Assembly: GCA_913055645.1 (NCBI GenBank) | Contig: CAJXLC010000004.1 | Span: 17,119-81,118, forward strand | From: an uncultured Pseudomonadota bacterium | GTDB lineage: Bacteria > Pseudomonadota > Zetaproteobacteria > Mariprofundales > Mariprofundaceae | DNA length: 64,000 nucleotides | Direction of reading: 5' to 3' | In this document: piece after piece, positions 25,429 to 34,010 of the stretch | Layout: each line of letters begins with the position of its first letter | How positions within the stretch are numbered: the first letter of the stretch is position 1 | The notes under the pieces: model-generated | What the model was told of the DNA's origin: nothing | The model's input: only the letters and a program-made list of their open reading frames with translations | The model's database searches: none | Translations under genes and position numbers: made by a program

Positions 25429-26660
25429 TTACAGCGTAATCTCAAAGCGCAACAAACCCGCTTTTACAACAGGTGCTGCCGAATCACCACCAGGATTCTG
25501 AACCCACTGAAAGGATGGTTGTACCGCAAACCAAAGTGTCGCAACCAAACGGTAGGTCAATTCAACTGCCGTTTCTGAAACCTTACCTGCATTCGGGGCG
25601 GCATGGAAATCAGCACGCGCTACCGCAATACCCAAATCATCTTCCGCACGTGTCGGCACAATACCATGCATATGCAAACCACCACCAATATAGGTATAGA
25701 TTTCATTGCGTGATTTGGGTGTATAACCATATTGCAAGAAAGCACCAATCACACCATCACCATCCAACTTCACCAACTCCTGGTCAATCACACCATATAA
25801 ACCATAATCATTCGAAAAGGTTTGTCCGCCGAAGGTTTTATTGGCGGTATGCTGCCAGTAGCCTAATTTATAGGTTCCTGAATCACTGCTCAAACCCGTT
25901 TCTGCAACCCATAACTTTCCTTCTACCGATTTAAACGTACGTGTTGCTGAATCACCATCATACATAGCTGCTTGCACATAAAAGTTCTCACTTGGATTGA
26001 TTTTCACACGCACACCCAATGCCGCTTTTGGAAAAATATATGCTGGCACATTACCCGTCAAATCAGGACCAATACCAAACGAACTATTCAAGAATAAAGA
26101 GCCATAATCAGTTACATAAAATTCCGAATTCATATCATGCAAGCCAGCCAAAATAGAGAACATCCCACCAGCAAATTCTTGCTGATACCATGCTTCATGT
26201 ACAATCCATTGATTAGGGGCTTCAATATTTGAATAGCCCTGTAAATCACCCGTATAATCTGTTGGGTTACCGCCACTATTGCCTAAGCCATACACAAAAA
26301 ATGTACCGCCAGACCACATACCAGCTTTTTCAGTATCAACAGTAAGTGTTAAATCTGTGTCCGATTGATACACAGTCTTTTTCAAACCATTGGCAGTGAC
26401 AGGGTTGGCAGTAAAGTTCTTTGCAAACTCACCCGTATAAACAGCTTCTATCGTAAAACCTTGATCATCCATTACCTCACGTTGCCCCCCCCCCAATCAC
26501 CTGTAATTCCTGACCAAGTCATCAAGCCACCTTTATAATGATGAACAGTAGCTTCACGCTCTGAACTACTGGGGCTTCCCAAAAAAGAGCCATCTGCCTG
26601 CACAGGTGTAACACCGATGCATACCAAAACAACTAATATCACACCTACATTTTCATTCAT
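25429..26660 (-). pseudogene. oprB: OprB-family carbohydrate porin, frame broken at a G10 run
   Basis: An outer-membrane sugar porin read in two frames. The first frame (from ATG 26660) has a signal peptide ending VQA and reaches TWSGITGDWGG before stopping. The second frame (to 25429) resumes QREVMDDQGFTIEAVYTGE and ends with the barrel terminal pattern LRFEITL. The consensus OprB start GDWGG-x-R would be continuous if the run at 26485-26494 had 8 or 11 G instead of 10. That makes it either a phase-variable gene in its OFF state, or a frameshift or sequencing error. Both halves are otherwise intact, without further stops. ZnuB-like gene lies 160 bp upstream. Confidence 0.85.
26485..26494 (-). 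repeat. Homopolymer G10 (C10 on the plus strand) in oprB
   Basis: Ten G in the coding strand at codons for the conserved GDWGG motif. It is a hot spot for slipped-strand mispairing. It is also the longest single-base run I noticed inside a gene in the window. Confidence 0.9.
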
Positions 26661-26822
26661 CGACAAACCCCACCCTGAATACTATGGGTTACTTAGCATT
26701 ACACATAAAAAGTAATCATTATGTCACCAAAATTGTATCGTTAAGCGTTGATATTAGACAATATAATTGTTAGACTTATGTATAAAATCTCTCTCCTACC
26801 TACTTCATAAAACAGTCATTTT

Positions 26823-27581
26823 TTAATTCCACTGACACATATACAAGCGTGAAAAGATTAACGATATGATAGCAATGCAACACACGATAATTGCCCCAGT
26901 AGGCAGGTCAAAAATAGCCGATGTAAACAGCCCTACGGCATAACCAATCGTGCCAAGCCCGTATCCAGCCAATAATCTAAAACGCCGCATGCGTAATATA
27001 GTCAGCGCAGGAATAATCAGACTGGCAAAGACCAAATACACACCGATAAGTTGTACGGATGCTGTTACTGTAATGGCAAACAATAGGTAAAACACCGTGC
27101 CTTTGATATGTTCCCTAAACATAAACCAGACACCAAGCACCGCAGCGTAAATCAATGCCGTAGGAATCAAATCATGTAGATTGACCCAGAGAATCTGACC
27201 GACCAGCAAATCCTTCAGATATTCCCCGCCATGTGGATTCTTACTCAATAGAATAATACTGATACTGGCAGCCAACACGAACAGAATACCAATCAACGGC
27301 TCCAGTGACCCTGCATGCTTCTTCTCCAGCCATGAGAGCAATAATGCGCCTGACATCGCCGTCGCAGTAGCGACAACCTGCACACTGGTTCCATGCATAG
27401 GTAGTCCCAACATATCGGCAGCTATAATGCCAACACCAGCCACCTGTGCGATGGCGAGATCAATAAAGACAATGCCACGCTCCAACACTTTGATTCCCAT
27501 TGGAACATGCGTAGTCAAGACCAATATGCCTGCCAGCAAAGCAGGTCCGAGAATGCTCAGGTCTAGCCCTTCTGTATACAC
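26823..27581 (-). CDS. znuB: Metal ABC transporter permease, ZnuB-like
   Basis: An ABC-3 family inner-membrane permease, 252 residues, mostly hydrophobic with about 7-8 helices. The conserved core LERGIVFIDLAIAQVAGVGII is present (usually HxxxGxxLLxxAI in the family). It follows znuA by 2 bp in an operon that contains no ATPase gene. Zinc or manganese transport is inferred from the neighbouring binding protein. Confidence 0.85.
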   Translation of the reverse strand: MYTEGLDLSILGPALLAGILVLTTHVPMGIKVLERGIVFIDLAIAQVAGVGIIAADMLGLPMHGTSVQVVATATAMSGALLLSWLEKKHAGSLEPLIGILFVLAASISIILLSKNPHGGEYLKDLLVGQILWVNLHDLIPTALIYAAVLGVWFMFREHIKGTVFYLLFAITVTASVQLIGVYLVFASLIIPALTILRMRRFRLLAGYGLGTIGYAVGLFTSAIFDLPTGAIIVCCIAIISLIFSRLYMCQWN

Positions 27582-27583
27582 GA

Positions 27584-28510
27584 TTATTTTGCCTGTGCCG
27601 CGATTAGTAAACGATGGATCGTATCATCATATAGCCCGAAAAGATCAGAAGCTGCATCGGTACCACCAACAGTAAATGGCAATTTCACCGCCTTAATATC
27701 TGCTCTGCCAGCCAACCATTCGGCAGCACGCGAATTCTGATAGGCGGCATAGATAATCATCGCCACTGGTTGCTGTTTTAATTTGGACAACAAGCTGGAA
27801 AGATGCGACGTTGTTGGAGGTACGCCGGGCACAGGTTCCAGTGCATCAGATTCGACCATACCCAGCCAGCGCAACAAATATGCCCAGCCTTTGTGATAGA
27901 CAAGCACGCGCTCTCCACGCAGCGGCATCGCCTGCTGTTGCCAGCGTTGCAGCGCCGCATTCCAACGCCCGGTAAAATCCTGATAACGTGCTTGATAAGC
28001 ATCGGCGTGAGCTGGGTCAATCTGCTGCAATCGCTGCAGTAATACAGCAGCTACAATCGCAATATTACGTGGATCAGTCTGAATATGCGGGTTCCCACTG
28101 GGATGAATATCGCCCATCACACGATCGACTCGATTAGGAATATTCAGTTTCTGCACATAATTTGCCGCAGCCAAATAGCCAACCTTACCGGGTTGAATCT
28201 TCGGGTTGGCGCTTTGCCGTAACAATACAGGCAACCAACCAATTTCCAATTGGGCGCCTGTAGCAATCACCAAATTTGCTCGCCGCATACGTGCAATCAG
28301 GCTTGGACGCGCCTGAATATGATGCGGATCCTGAAGTGCATGGGTTGCCGTATAGATAGACACATTATCCCCACCAATTTCAGTCGCTAAAGCGGCCCAT
28401 TCTGGTTCACAAGCAAAGACACGGATGCTTGCCCATGCTGGCGAAGAAAATCCAGCCATGATTGCGCCAGTCAATAAAGCATATATTGTCATACGTAAAT
28501 GATGTTTCAT
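27584..28510 (-). CDS. znuA: Metal-binding periplasmic protein, ZnuA-like
   Basis: Cluster A-I substrate-binding protein, 308 residues, signal peptide ending AWA. Ligand His residues are visible in DPHHIQARPS, GNPHIQTDP and LVYHKGWAYL; the fourth ligand Asp is likely in GGTDAASDLFG. The His-rich acidic loop typical of ZnuA is absent, as in the zinc chaperone-dependent or manganese types. It is the middle gene of the zinc-like cluster. Base use (many CGC/CAG codons) looks more GC-rich than the flanking genes. Confidence 0.87.
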   Translation of the reverse strand: MKHHLRMTIYALLTGAIMAGFSSPAWASIRVFACEPEWAALATEIGGDNVSIYTATHALQDPHHIQARPSLIARMRRANLVIATGAQLEIGWLPVLLRQSANPKIQPGKVGYLAAANYVQKLNIPNRVDRVMGDIHPSGNPHIQTDPRNIAIVAAVLLQRLQQIDPAHADAYQARYQDFTGRWNAALQRWQQQAMPLRGERVLVYHKGWAYLLRWLGMVESDALEPVPGVPPTTSHLSSLLSKLKQQPVAMIIYAAYQNSRAAEWLAGRADIKAVKLPFTVGGTDAASDLFGLYDDTIHRLLIAAQAK

Positions 28511-28545
28511 TATAATCTCCTATTCTTTTTTCTTCTTAATATGGG

Positions 28546-29973
28546 TTAGAATTGATGCGCACCATGCGCACCAAGCAGCATGATATATTGCAGCCCTAAC
28601 TGATAATCTACTTTCGGCTGAGTCGCATCACGCGACAATTGCAGACGAATACGTGAAAATTCACTATTGCTAAATCCAACCACAACACTATCCCGACGTG
28701 GACGGTGTCCGCCTGTATCCAACAGACCACCAGTAATGACGGCAGCACCACTGTTATTGGCAAATAATTCCGAATGTCTTACACCCACGCGCCAACGGCG
28801 CATGAATTGATAGACACCTTCGCCATACCAGCCGAATTGCCGTCCCTGATAAGCTAATAGCGGCGTAGTGACACCAAATAAACCATTCTCATAACGATAA
28901 AAGAATTCGCTTTGGAAACGAAAATTCTGGTACAGACGATTACCATTGGGAGCCCATTTCCAAACCATATTCGCCAATAACAAACGACTATTGCCAGAGA
29001 ATCTACCAGCCACATTGCCTGCCGCATCAAAGGCATCACGGGCAATCGCACGCGTCTGCAAATAGGAGAGACCTGCCTTCCAACTTTGGCTGTAACCGAT
29101 ATCGCCGCCGACATTCATGAATGCATCCCATGTGCCCTGTCCACGAAATGCACCGCCACCACCAGGAAATGCATTGCCACTATAAAGCTCACCACCCAAT
29201 TCTAAGAAGGTGTCGGTAGGTGCCAACCAGCGCAGTTGCACACCATCATCGCCGAATTGCGTATTTAAAAAAGCTCGATTGGGCAAGGGGCGATCTAAGA
29301 AATCATCATGATGGGCGTGGAACTGATTCAGGTAGCCGATGCCGGAGAAAAAACGACCCGCTTTTACTGTCATGCCCAATGGGGCATTTAAGGTCTGTAC
29401 AAAGGCTTCTTCAACATTGGCACCGCCTTCGGGAGCCAATGATACAGTCAGACTGCCATAGAACATATTATCAATATTCGAAGCCAGATCAAGTTCAGAT
29501 TCGTTTAGACTAAAACCGCGCTTTCCTAATCCGGCAGCATCTCCTACAGCAAAGCCCGGAATAGCAAAACCCGATGTTGGCTGGGTAAACATGTAATAGC
29601 CGCCATTCAACACCGCGCTGATCTCAGGATTAAATGCATTCGCTGATGCGCTTCCAGAACTTGTTGCAGGTTGGGGCATTGCGACGGGAGATGCTAATGG
29701 TTGCGACTGACTATATTGCGGCGACGTTATAGATGGAGACACGACTGGGGATGCCGCTGGAATTGTCTGTTCCGATGCTTGTGCCTGTCGCTGTTCCAGT
29801 CGATCCAGCCGAGACTGCATTTTCTTGAGTAATGTTTCAGTCTGCTGCAACTGTTGTTTCAAATTGTTAATTTCTTGCTGATTATTTATTTCCGCTGCCA
29901 GAGGCTGTAGCGGATACATGGTATATGTCGCCATCACAAGCGCACATATCGCCCATTTTTTTATGCTATTCAC
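28546..29973 (-). CDS. Coiled-coil outer-membrane beta-barrel protein in metal cluster
   Basis: A 475-residue outer-membrane protein: signal peptide (to about 27), a coiled coil (INNLKQQLQQTETLLKKMQSRLDRLEQRQ), a Pro/Ser/Gln-rich linker, then a long barrel with aromatic strands and a C-terminal Phe (AHGAHQF). I know no certain name. It lies between the small His protein and znuA on the same strand, so it may admit metal through the outer membrane. Similar genes occur in zinc-uptake operons of gammaproteobacteria; that association is recalled, not checked. Confidence 0.75.
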   Translation of the reverse strand: MNSIKKWAICALVMATYTMYPLQPLAAEINNQQEINNLKQQLQQTETLLKKMQSRLDRLEQRQAQASEQTIPAASPVVSPSITSPQYSQSQPLASPVAMPQPATSSGSASANAFNPEISAVLNGGYYMFTQPTSGFAIPGFAVGDAAGLGKRGFSLNESELDLASNIDNMFYGSLTVSLAPEGGANVEEAFVQTLNAPLGMTVKAGRFFSGIGYLNQFHAHHDDFLDRPLPNRAFLNTQFGDDGVQLRWLAPTDTFLELGGELYSGNAFPGGGGAFRGQGTWDAFMNVGGDIGYSQSWKAGLSYLQTRAIARDAFDAAGNVAGRFSGNSRLLLANMVWKWAPNGNRLYQNFRFQSEFFYRYENGLFGVTTPLLAYQGRQFGWYGEGVYQFMRRWRVGVRHSELFANNSGAAVITGGLLDTGGHRPRRDSVVVGFSNSEFSRIRLQLSRDATQPKVDYQLGLQYIMLLGAHGAHQF

Positions 29974-30059
29974 AGTATTATCCTATGCCATATCAGGAAG
30001 CCTCTGAATATACAGAGCCTCCTCAATTGATGGGCTTTATACCAACCTATTGAATTGGC

Positions 30060-30094
30060 AACACCTAAAAATATCCCTGTTATATTAGGGTGTT
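30060..30094. promoter_or_regulatory. Hairpin with repeated TAATA(T)AACA motif upstream of the barrel gene
   Basis: AACACCTAA (30060-30068) pairs with TTAGGGTGTT (30085-30094). On the minus strand, TAATAACACCC and TAATATAACAGGG are a near-direct repeat. It is a possible Zur/Fur-type operator or attenuator between the small gene (stop 30121) and the barrel gene (start 29973), but I could not match it to a consensus. Confidence 0.35.
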
Positions 30095-30120
30095 ATTATG
30101 TATCTACGAAGGGAAGGTGA

Positions 30121-30420
30121 TTAGGAATGTAAAGGTGAGCCGCGAATATGCGTGACTAACGCAAGGTGCAATATCTGACGCGCCTGCAATGCTGAAACAG
30201 GTATTGCACTTTGCTGGGTATAGTTTGGCATCGGGCTGCTATCAACAGTGAAGCCGTGTGCCGTAACCTTTTCCAGACTGCACAACATACAAGAAGTATT
30301 CAGCAGGTGTACACCATGTTGATGGTGGTGAATGCTGGATGCCGATACAAGACAAATAAACAGCCCTACCCATGCCAGCAGTGCTGGCAACCTACGGCGA
30401 TGCAGTCGTTGTATCATCAT
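30121..30420 (-). CDS. Small His-rich DUF2946-like membrane protein (zinc chaperone-like)
   Basis: A 99-residue protein with one hydrophobic segment (LLAWVGLFICLVSASS) followed at once by HHHQHGVHLL and a CMLC motif. This pattern is that of DUF2946-like proteins, some called zinc uptake chaperones. It begins the cluster of barrel, ZnuA-like and ZnuB-like genes on the minus strand, after a 147-bp gap with a hairpin. Metal handling is inferred. Confidence 0.65.
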   Translation of the reverse strand: MMIQRLHRRRLPALLAWVGLFICLVSASSIHHHQHGVHLLNTSCMLCSLEKVTAHGFTVDSSPMPNYTQQSAIPVSALQARQILHLALVTHIRGSPLHS

Positions 30421-30514
30421 GCCCGAACGGTAGAATAAAAAAAACTTACGTCAACATTTAGCAGGCAGAACAGTCATCACGACGATTAATGGATCATATG
30501 AGAATTCGTAATAA

Positions 30515-30545
30515 CGAAAAAAAGCCGAGTATCAAATACTCGGCT
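30515..30545 (-). terminator. Rho-independent terminator
   Basis: AGCCGAGTAT (30523-30532) and ATACTCGGCT (30536-30545), loop CAA, with an A run at 30517-30523 that becomes the T tract on the minus strand. It ends the 30580-31107 gene. Confidence 0.85.
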
Positions 30546-30579
30546 CTCCTAAATTTTAAACCAACTTGATATAATGAAA

Positions 30580-31107
30580 CTAATCTTTTGTTACATTCGC
30601 ATAAAAAGCTGTGCCTGTTTTCTTATCTTCATAAATCATCATCCATACATCAACACCCTGTGAAGTATCGGGTAAGTAATCCGATGGAATAATCGCTTTA
30701 ATCTTTTCACGAACACCATGATCATTCAACAAAATAGTACACAACCCCCCTATCGCATAAGCTGTGTTATCAGCAGTGCTGTCATCTTTAAAACTAAAAC
30801 TACAGTTTACACCATTATCTTTAAAGCCATCACTATGATCTTCACTTAAAACATCAACATTTAAGGTAATGACATCATTATTCTTAATCCCTGATGTTTG
30901 ATTTAAGAAAATAATTTGCGAGCCTTTTTCCATTTCGGCAATAAAATCACTAAACTTACCCATTACACTCACTTTAAACTCATAATCAGCGACTGTCTTA
31001 TGAAACACAGCAACATTCACATGTGTAGTACCAGCAGCTTGCGCAGGCATAACAATCGCTATCGCAAAAGTCGCCAACACGCATAATTTTCCAATCATTT
31101 TAATCAT
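30580..31107 (-). CDS. Periplasmic protein of unknown function
   Basis: 175 residues; signal peptide to AQA, then a mature domain with no family I recognise. It contains two Cys (NGVNCSF and GGLCTIL), perhaps a disulfide. The start chosen is ATG 31107 because GGAGG lies 8 bases before it; the frame is open for five more codons upstream. It has its own terminator and is separate from the zinc cluster. Ordinary hydrophilic beta-rich composition; no motif found. Confidence 0.7.
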   Translation of the reverse strand: MIKMIGKLCVLATFAIAIVMPAQAAGTTHVNVAVFHKTVADYEFKVSVMGKFSDFIAEMEKGSQIIFLNQTSGIKNNDVITLNVDVLSEDHSDGFKDNGVNCSFSFKDDSTADNTAYAIGGLCTILLNDHGVREKIKAIIPSDYLPDTSQGVDVWMMIYEDKKTGTAFYANVTKD

Positions 31108-31184
31108 CAGTACTCCTCCCATTTCATGAACAAAACTAATCCTATCTTACAAAAAATAAAAAGTCTCGAAAAAAGTAAAAGGCT

Positions 31185-32714
31185 TCATAAAGATTCTATA
31201 TCTATGTTTTTTATATTTGCATTCAGAAGCCCTAATAAACCACCATCACTACTAGGCTTAAAATCTTGCAAGCGCTGGGATGATACCGCCAGAACAGGCT
31301 CATACCACAGTGGTATATATACTTGATCTTGCTGCATTTTTTCCTGAACTTTTGCATATAAATGTTGACGCTGTTTTATACTTTCACTCTCAGAAGCTTT
31401 CTCCAGCCATGTATCAACATCAGCATTGCTATAACGACCACGGTTAGCACCTTTGGGCGGCCACATCTCAGAATATAAAATCCAGCGATAAATATCAGGA
31501 TCAACAATCCCTACCCATGACAATGAGAACACCTGAAAATCACCACGTTTGATACGCGCATAAAAACCACCCCATTCAAGCGATTCAATGGATACTTTTA
31601 TACCGATTTTTTGCCACATATCGGCAATCGCCGTAGCTAGCCGTAATCGAGCAGGATCGGTACTGGTGCGATAATTCAGTGTAAAACGAATACCATCTTT
31701 GGCTCGTGGAAAACCTGCTTTATCTAACATTTTTTCAGCTTCTTGAGGATTAAATAATGTTTCAGGTAAAGATGTCGTTGCCCAGTGGTTGGGCGTTAAT
31801 ACCGTTTCTGCTAATTCGGGCAAATCGGAAAACAAGGCTTTTTTTAAACGCTTGCGATCTACTGCCAATGCCAATGCCTGACGAACATGCACATCTTTAA
31901 GTATGGTGTCTTGAATATTTAGACCAATATATGAAAACGTAGTCGATGCACGTGTTTGAAGCGTTAAATGTTTTTGTTTTTTTAAATAAGGCAATAAATC
32001 AGTTGGCAAATCATTCTGTGTAAAATCAATTTCACCACGCACCAACTTCAAACAGCGGGTCACTGCATCTTTAACGCGAATAAAATGTAACACTTCTATG
32101 TTGGATGTAGATGAAACGTGTACACGTTTTAAATATAAATCATTACCATGCCATGATTGCAGTTCAAAGACTCCAGCTCCCATCATGTTACGCGCTTGAT
32201 GTGGCTTGTTTGCCATAGTTTCTGGCACAATCCCCAAGGACAATCGCGTGAGCAGTGAACTATCCGTTTTATTCAAATGCAAGCGCAAGCGATAAGGTGA
32301 GAGAACTTCGACTGACTCAATTGCGGCAAACCCTGCACGCAATGGGCTGCCCAGATCTTTATTAAGAACGCCACGCAAAGTTGCGGCAACATCTTTTGCC
32401 TGCAAATGCGTGCCATCATGAAAATACACATCTTTTTTTAACTCAAATGTCCATGTTAAAGCATCAGAATGTTGCCATGAAGCCGCAACATCAGCTTGCG
32501 GCATAAAATCATCATTCAAACGAATTAAACCACGATGCAACAAAGCTTGAATTTTATGTGATGCTGCATCCGTGGCAAAACGTGGATCGAGCGACATGGG
32601 CAGTTGCGCTACACCAACCCGTAACTCGCCTTGCTCAACAGCTTGTTGCTGGCAAGCTGTTAAAACTAGCGATAAACAGAGTAACCCCCATCGTAAATAT
32701 TTTAACACGTCCAT
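31185..32714 (-). CDS. Second SBP family 5 lipoprotein
   Basis: A 509-residue periplasmic binding lipoprotein (lipobox LTAC). Family 5 features: DPRFATDAASHKIQALLHRGL, WTFELKKDVYFHDGTHLQAKDVAATL, and VRQALALAVDRKRLKKALF. It is the last gene of an operon with rlmD-like and kinase genes and overlaps the former by 13 bp. There are no permease genes nearby. It is diverged from the paralogue at 23749. Confidence 0.9.
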   Translation of the reverse strand: MDVLKYLRWGLLCLSLVLTACQQQAVEQGELRVGVAQLPMSLDPRFATDAASHKIQALLHRGLIRLNDDFMPQADVAASWQHSDALTWTFELKKDVYFHDGTHLQAKDVAATLRGVLNKDLGSPLRAGFAAIESVEVLSPYRLRLHLNKTDSSLLTRLSLGIVPETMANKPHQARNMMGAGVFELQSWHGNDLYLKRVHVSSTSNIEVLHFIRVKDAVTRCLKLVRGEIDFTQNDLPTDLLPYLKKQKHLTLQTRASTTFSYIGLNIQDTILKDVHVRQALALAVDRKRLKKALFSDLPELAETVLTPNHWATTSLPETLFNPQEAEKMLDKAGFPRAKDGIRFTLNYRTSTDPARLRLATAIADMWQKIGIKVSIESLEWGGFYARIKRGDFQVFSLSWVGIVDPDIYRWILYSEMWPPKGANRGRYSNADVDTWLEKASESESIKQRQHLYAKVQEKMQQDQVYIPLWYEPVLAVSSQRLQDFKPSSDGGLLGLLNANIKNIDIESL

Positions 32715-34000
32715 AGACTCATACTTTCAACATGCCCCGAATAAGGGAATAAATCCAAGGCTCGCAATGCATGTAAAACATAACCTTGTTGCTTCATCTC
32801 TTGTGCATCACGACCGCCAGATATTACATCACAATGCACTAGGATTACTTTTTTAGGTAGCAACCGATTCATCAAACTACAAATATTCTTCGCACCTTTA
32901 CGGGGCGGGTCAACAATCAACACATCTGCACCCACAAATGGTGACACATCAAAACGACCAAATAAATCTGCCTGCTGATATGTGGCTGATAGCTTTAAAC
33001 GCTTGGCATTAGCATTGGCAGCACGCACACTAGCCATATTCACCTCTGCCCCCAATACTTGCATCCCTAAAGCCGCCAAAGGCAACGACAAATTCCCTGC
33101 TCCAGAAAATAAATCCACCACATGTTTCGCACCCTCACTCCATGAGGAAATTTGATCAATCATCATGCGGTTTCCTCGCTGTTGACCCTGCACAAAATCA
33201 TCAGGGCCAATATGAACAGCAATATCTGCCAGACCTGCTGGAAGCTTGTCATACAGTTGATACACTGGTTTATTCAAAGCTCTTAATCCCTGCTTATCAC
33301 GGCACCAGCATTGCAATACCATGCCTTGCCAAGCTATATCTGGCATCAGTTCCATATGACATGTGCCTTCATATTCCAAAACCACATGTATGCCAGTAGA
33401 TAATTGCACAGCATATACCGATTCAGGCATTTCGTGCGTTTCAAATGCACTACCTATAAAAGCAAGCTGCAATGCCTTTCTTAAGGCATCCAACTCACTG
33501 GTGATCACCATGCAGAACTCCGCTTCAATAACATCATGGCTTTGATAACCACGAAAACCCAATATCACTTGACCCTGCTTATTTCGCCCAATATGCCAGC
33601 GCACACGCCGTCGATGCTGGCTTTCATCGTGCATATCCATTTGTTGAATTGGCAACCACTGACTATCTTTTGTCATAGTCTTGGAAAAAGCATCATGAAC
33701 CCATTGAGATTTTATTTCTGCATGCTCATTTACATGCAAGTACTGCAAAGCACAGCCACCACAACTTGCCGCTACTGAACATTTCGCATGCACACGTTTA
33801 TCAGAGGACTCTTCAACACTTGAAAAAGAAGCTCTTGCGATACTTCGCCGTTTATGAATATTCGACAAAGACAATACATCACCTGGAATAGCCTGCCGAA
33901 CAAGACATGTTTTATGGGAGATATGTTGCGAAGATATATCCACCAAAGCATCTCCACCTGGCAATAAACATCTTACTTTAGCTGTTAAAACATCTGACAT
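32702..34000 (-). CDS. rlmD: 23S rRNA (uracil-C5)-methyltransferase, RlmD/RumA-like
   Basis: A 432-residue SAM-dependent rRNA methyltransferase. Parts: N-terminal TRAM-like strands, an Fe-S cysteine set (CSVAASCGGCALQ plus a distal Cys), and the methyltransferase with VVDLFSGAGNLSLPLA, VDPPRKGAK and the catalytic Cys region ILVHCD. The specificity (U1939, U747 or a related site) is not decided by sight. It is co-transcribed with the upstream kinase (10-bp gap). Confidence 0.85.
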   Translation of the reverse strand: MSDVLTAKVRCLLPGGDALVDISSQHISHKTCLVRQAIPGDVLSLSNIHKRRSIARASFSSVEESSDKRVHAKCSVAASCGGCALQYLHVNEHAEIKSQWVHDAFSKTMTKDSQWLPIQQMDMHDESQHRRRVRWHIGRNKQGQVILGFRGYQSHDVIEAEFCMVITSELDALRKALQLAFIGSAFETHEMPESVYAVQLSTGIHVVLEYEGTCHMELMPDIAWQGMVLQCWCRDKQGLRALNKPVYQLYDKLPAGLADIAVHIGPDDFVQGQQRGNRMMIDQISSWSEGAKHVVDLFSGAGNLSLPLAALGMQVLGAEVNMASVRAANANAKRLKLSATYQQADLFGRFDVSPFVGADVLIVDPPRKGAKNICSLMNRLLPKKVILVHCDVISGGRDAQEMKQQGYVLHALRALDLFPYSGHVESMSLWTC

Positions 34001-34010
34001 CGCTAAAAAA

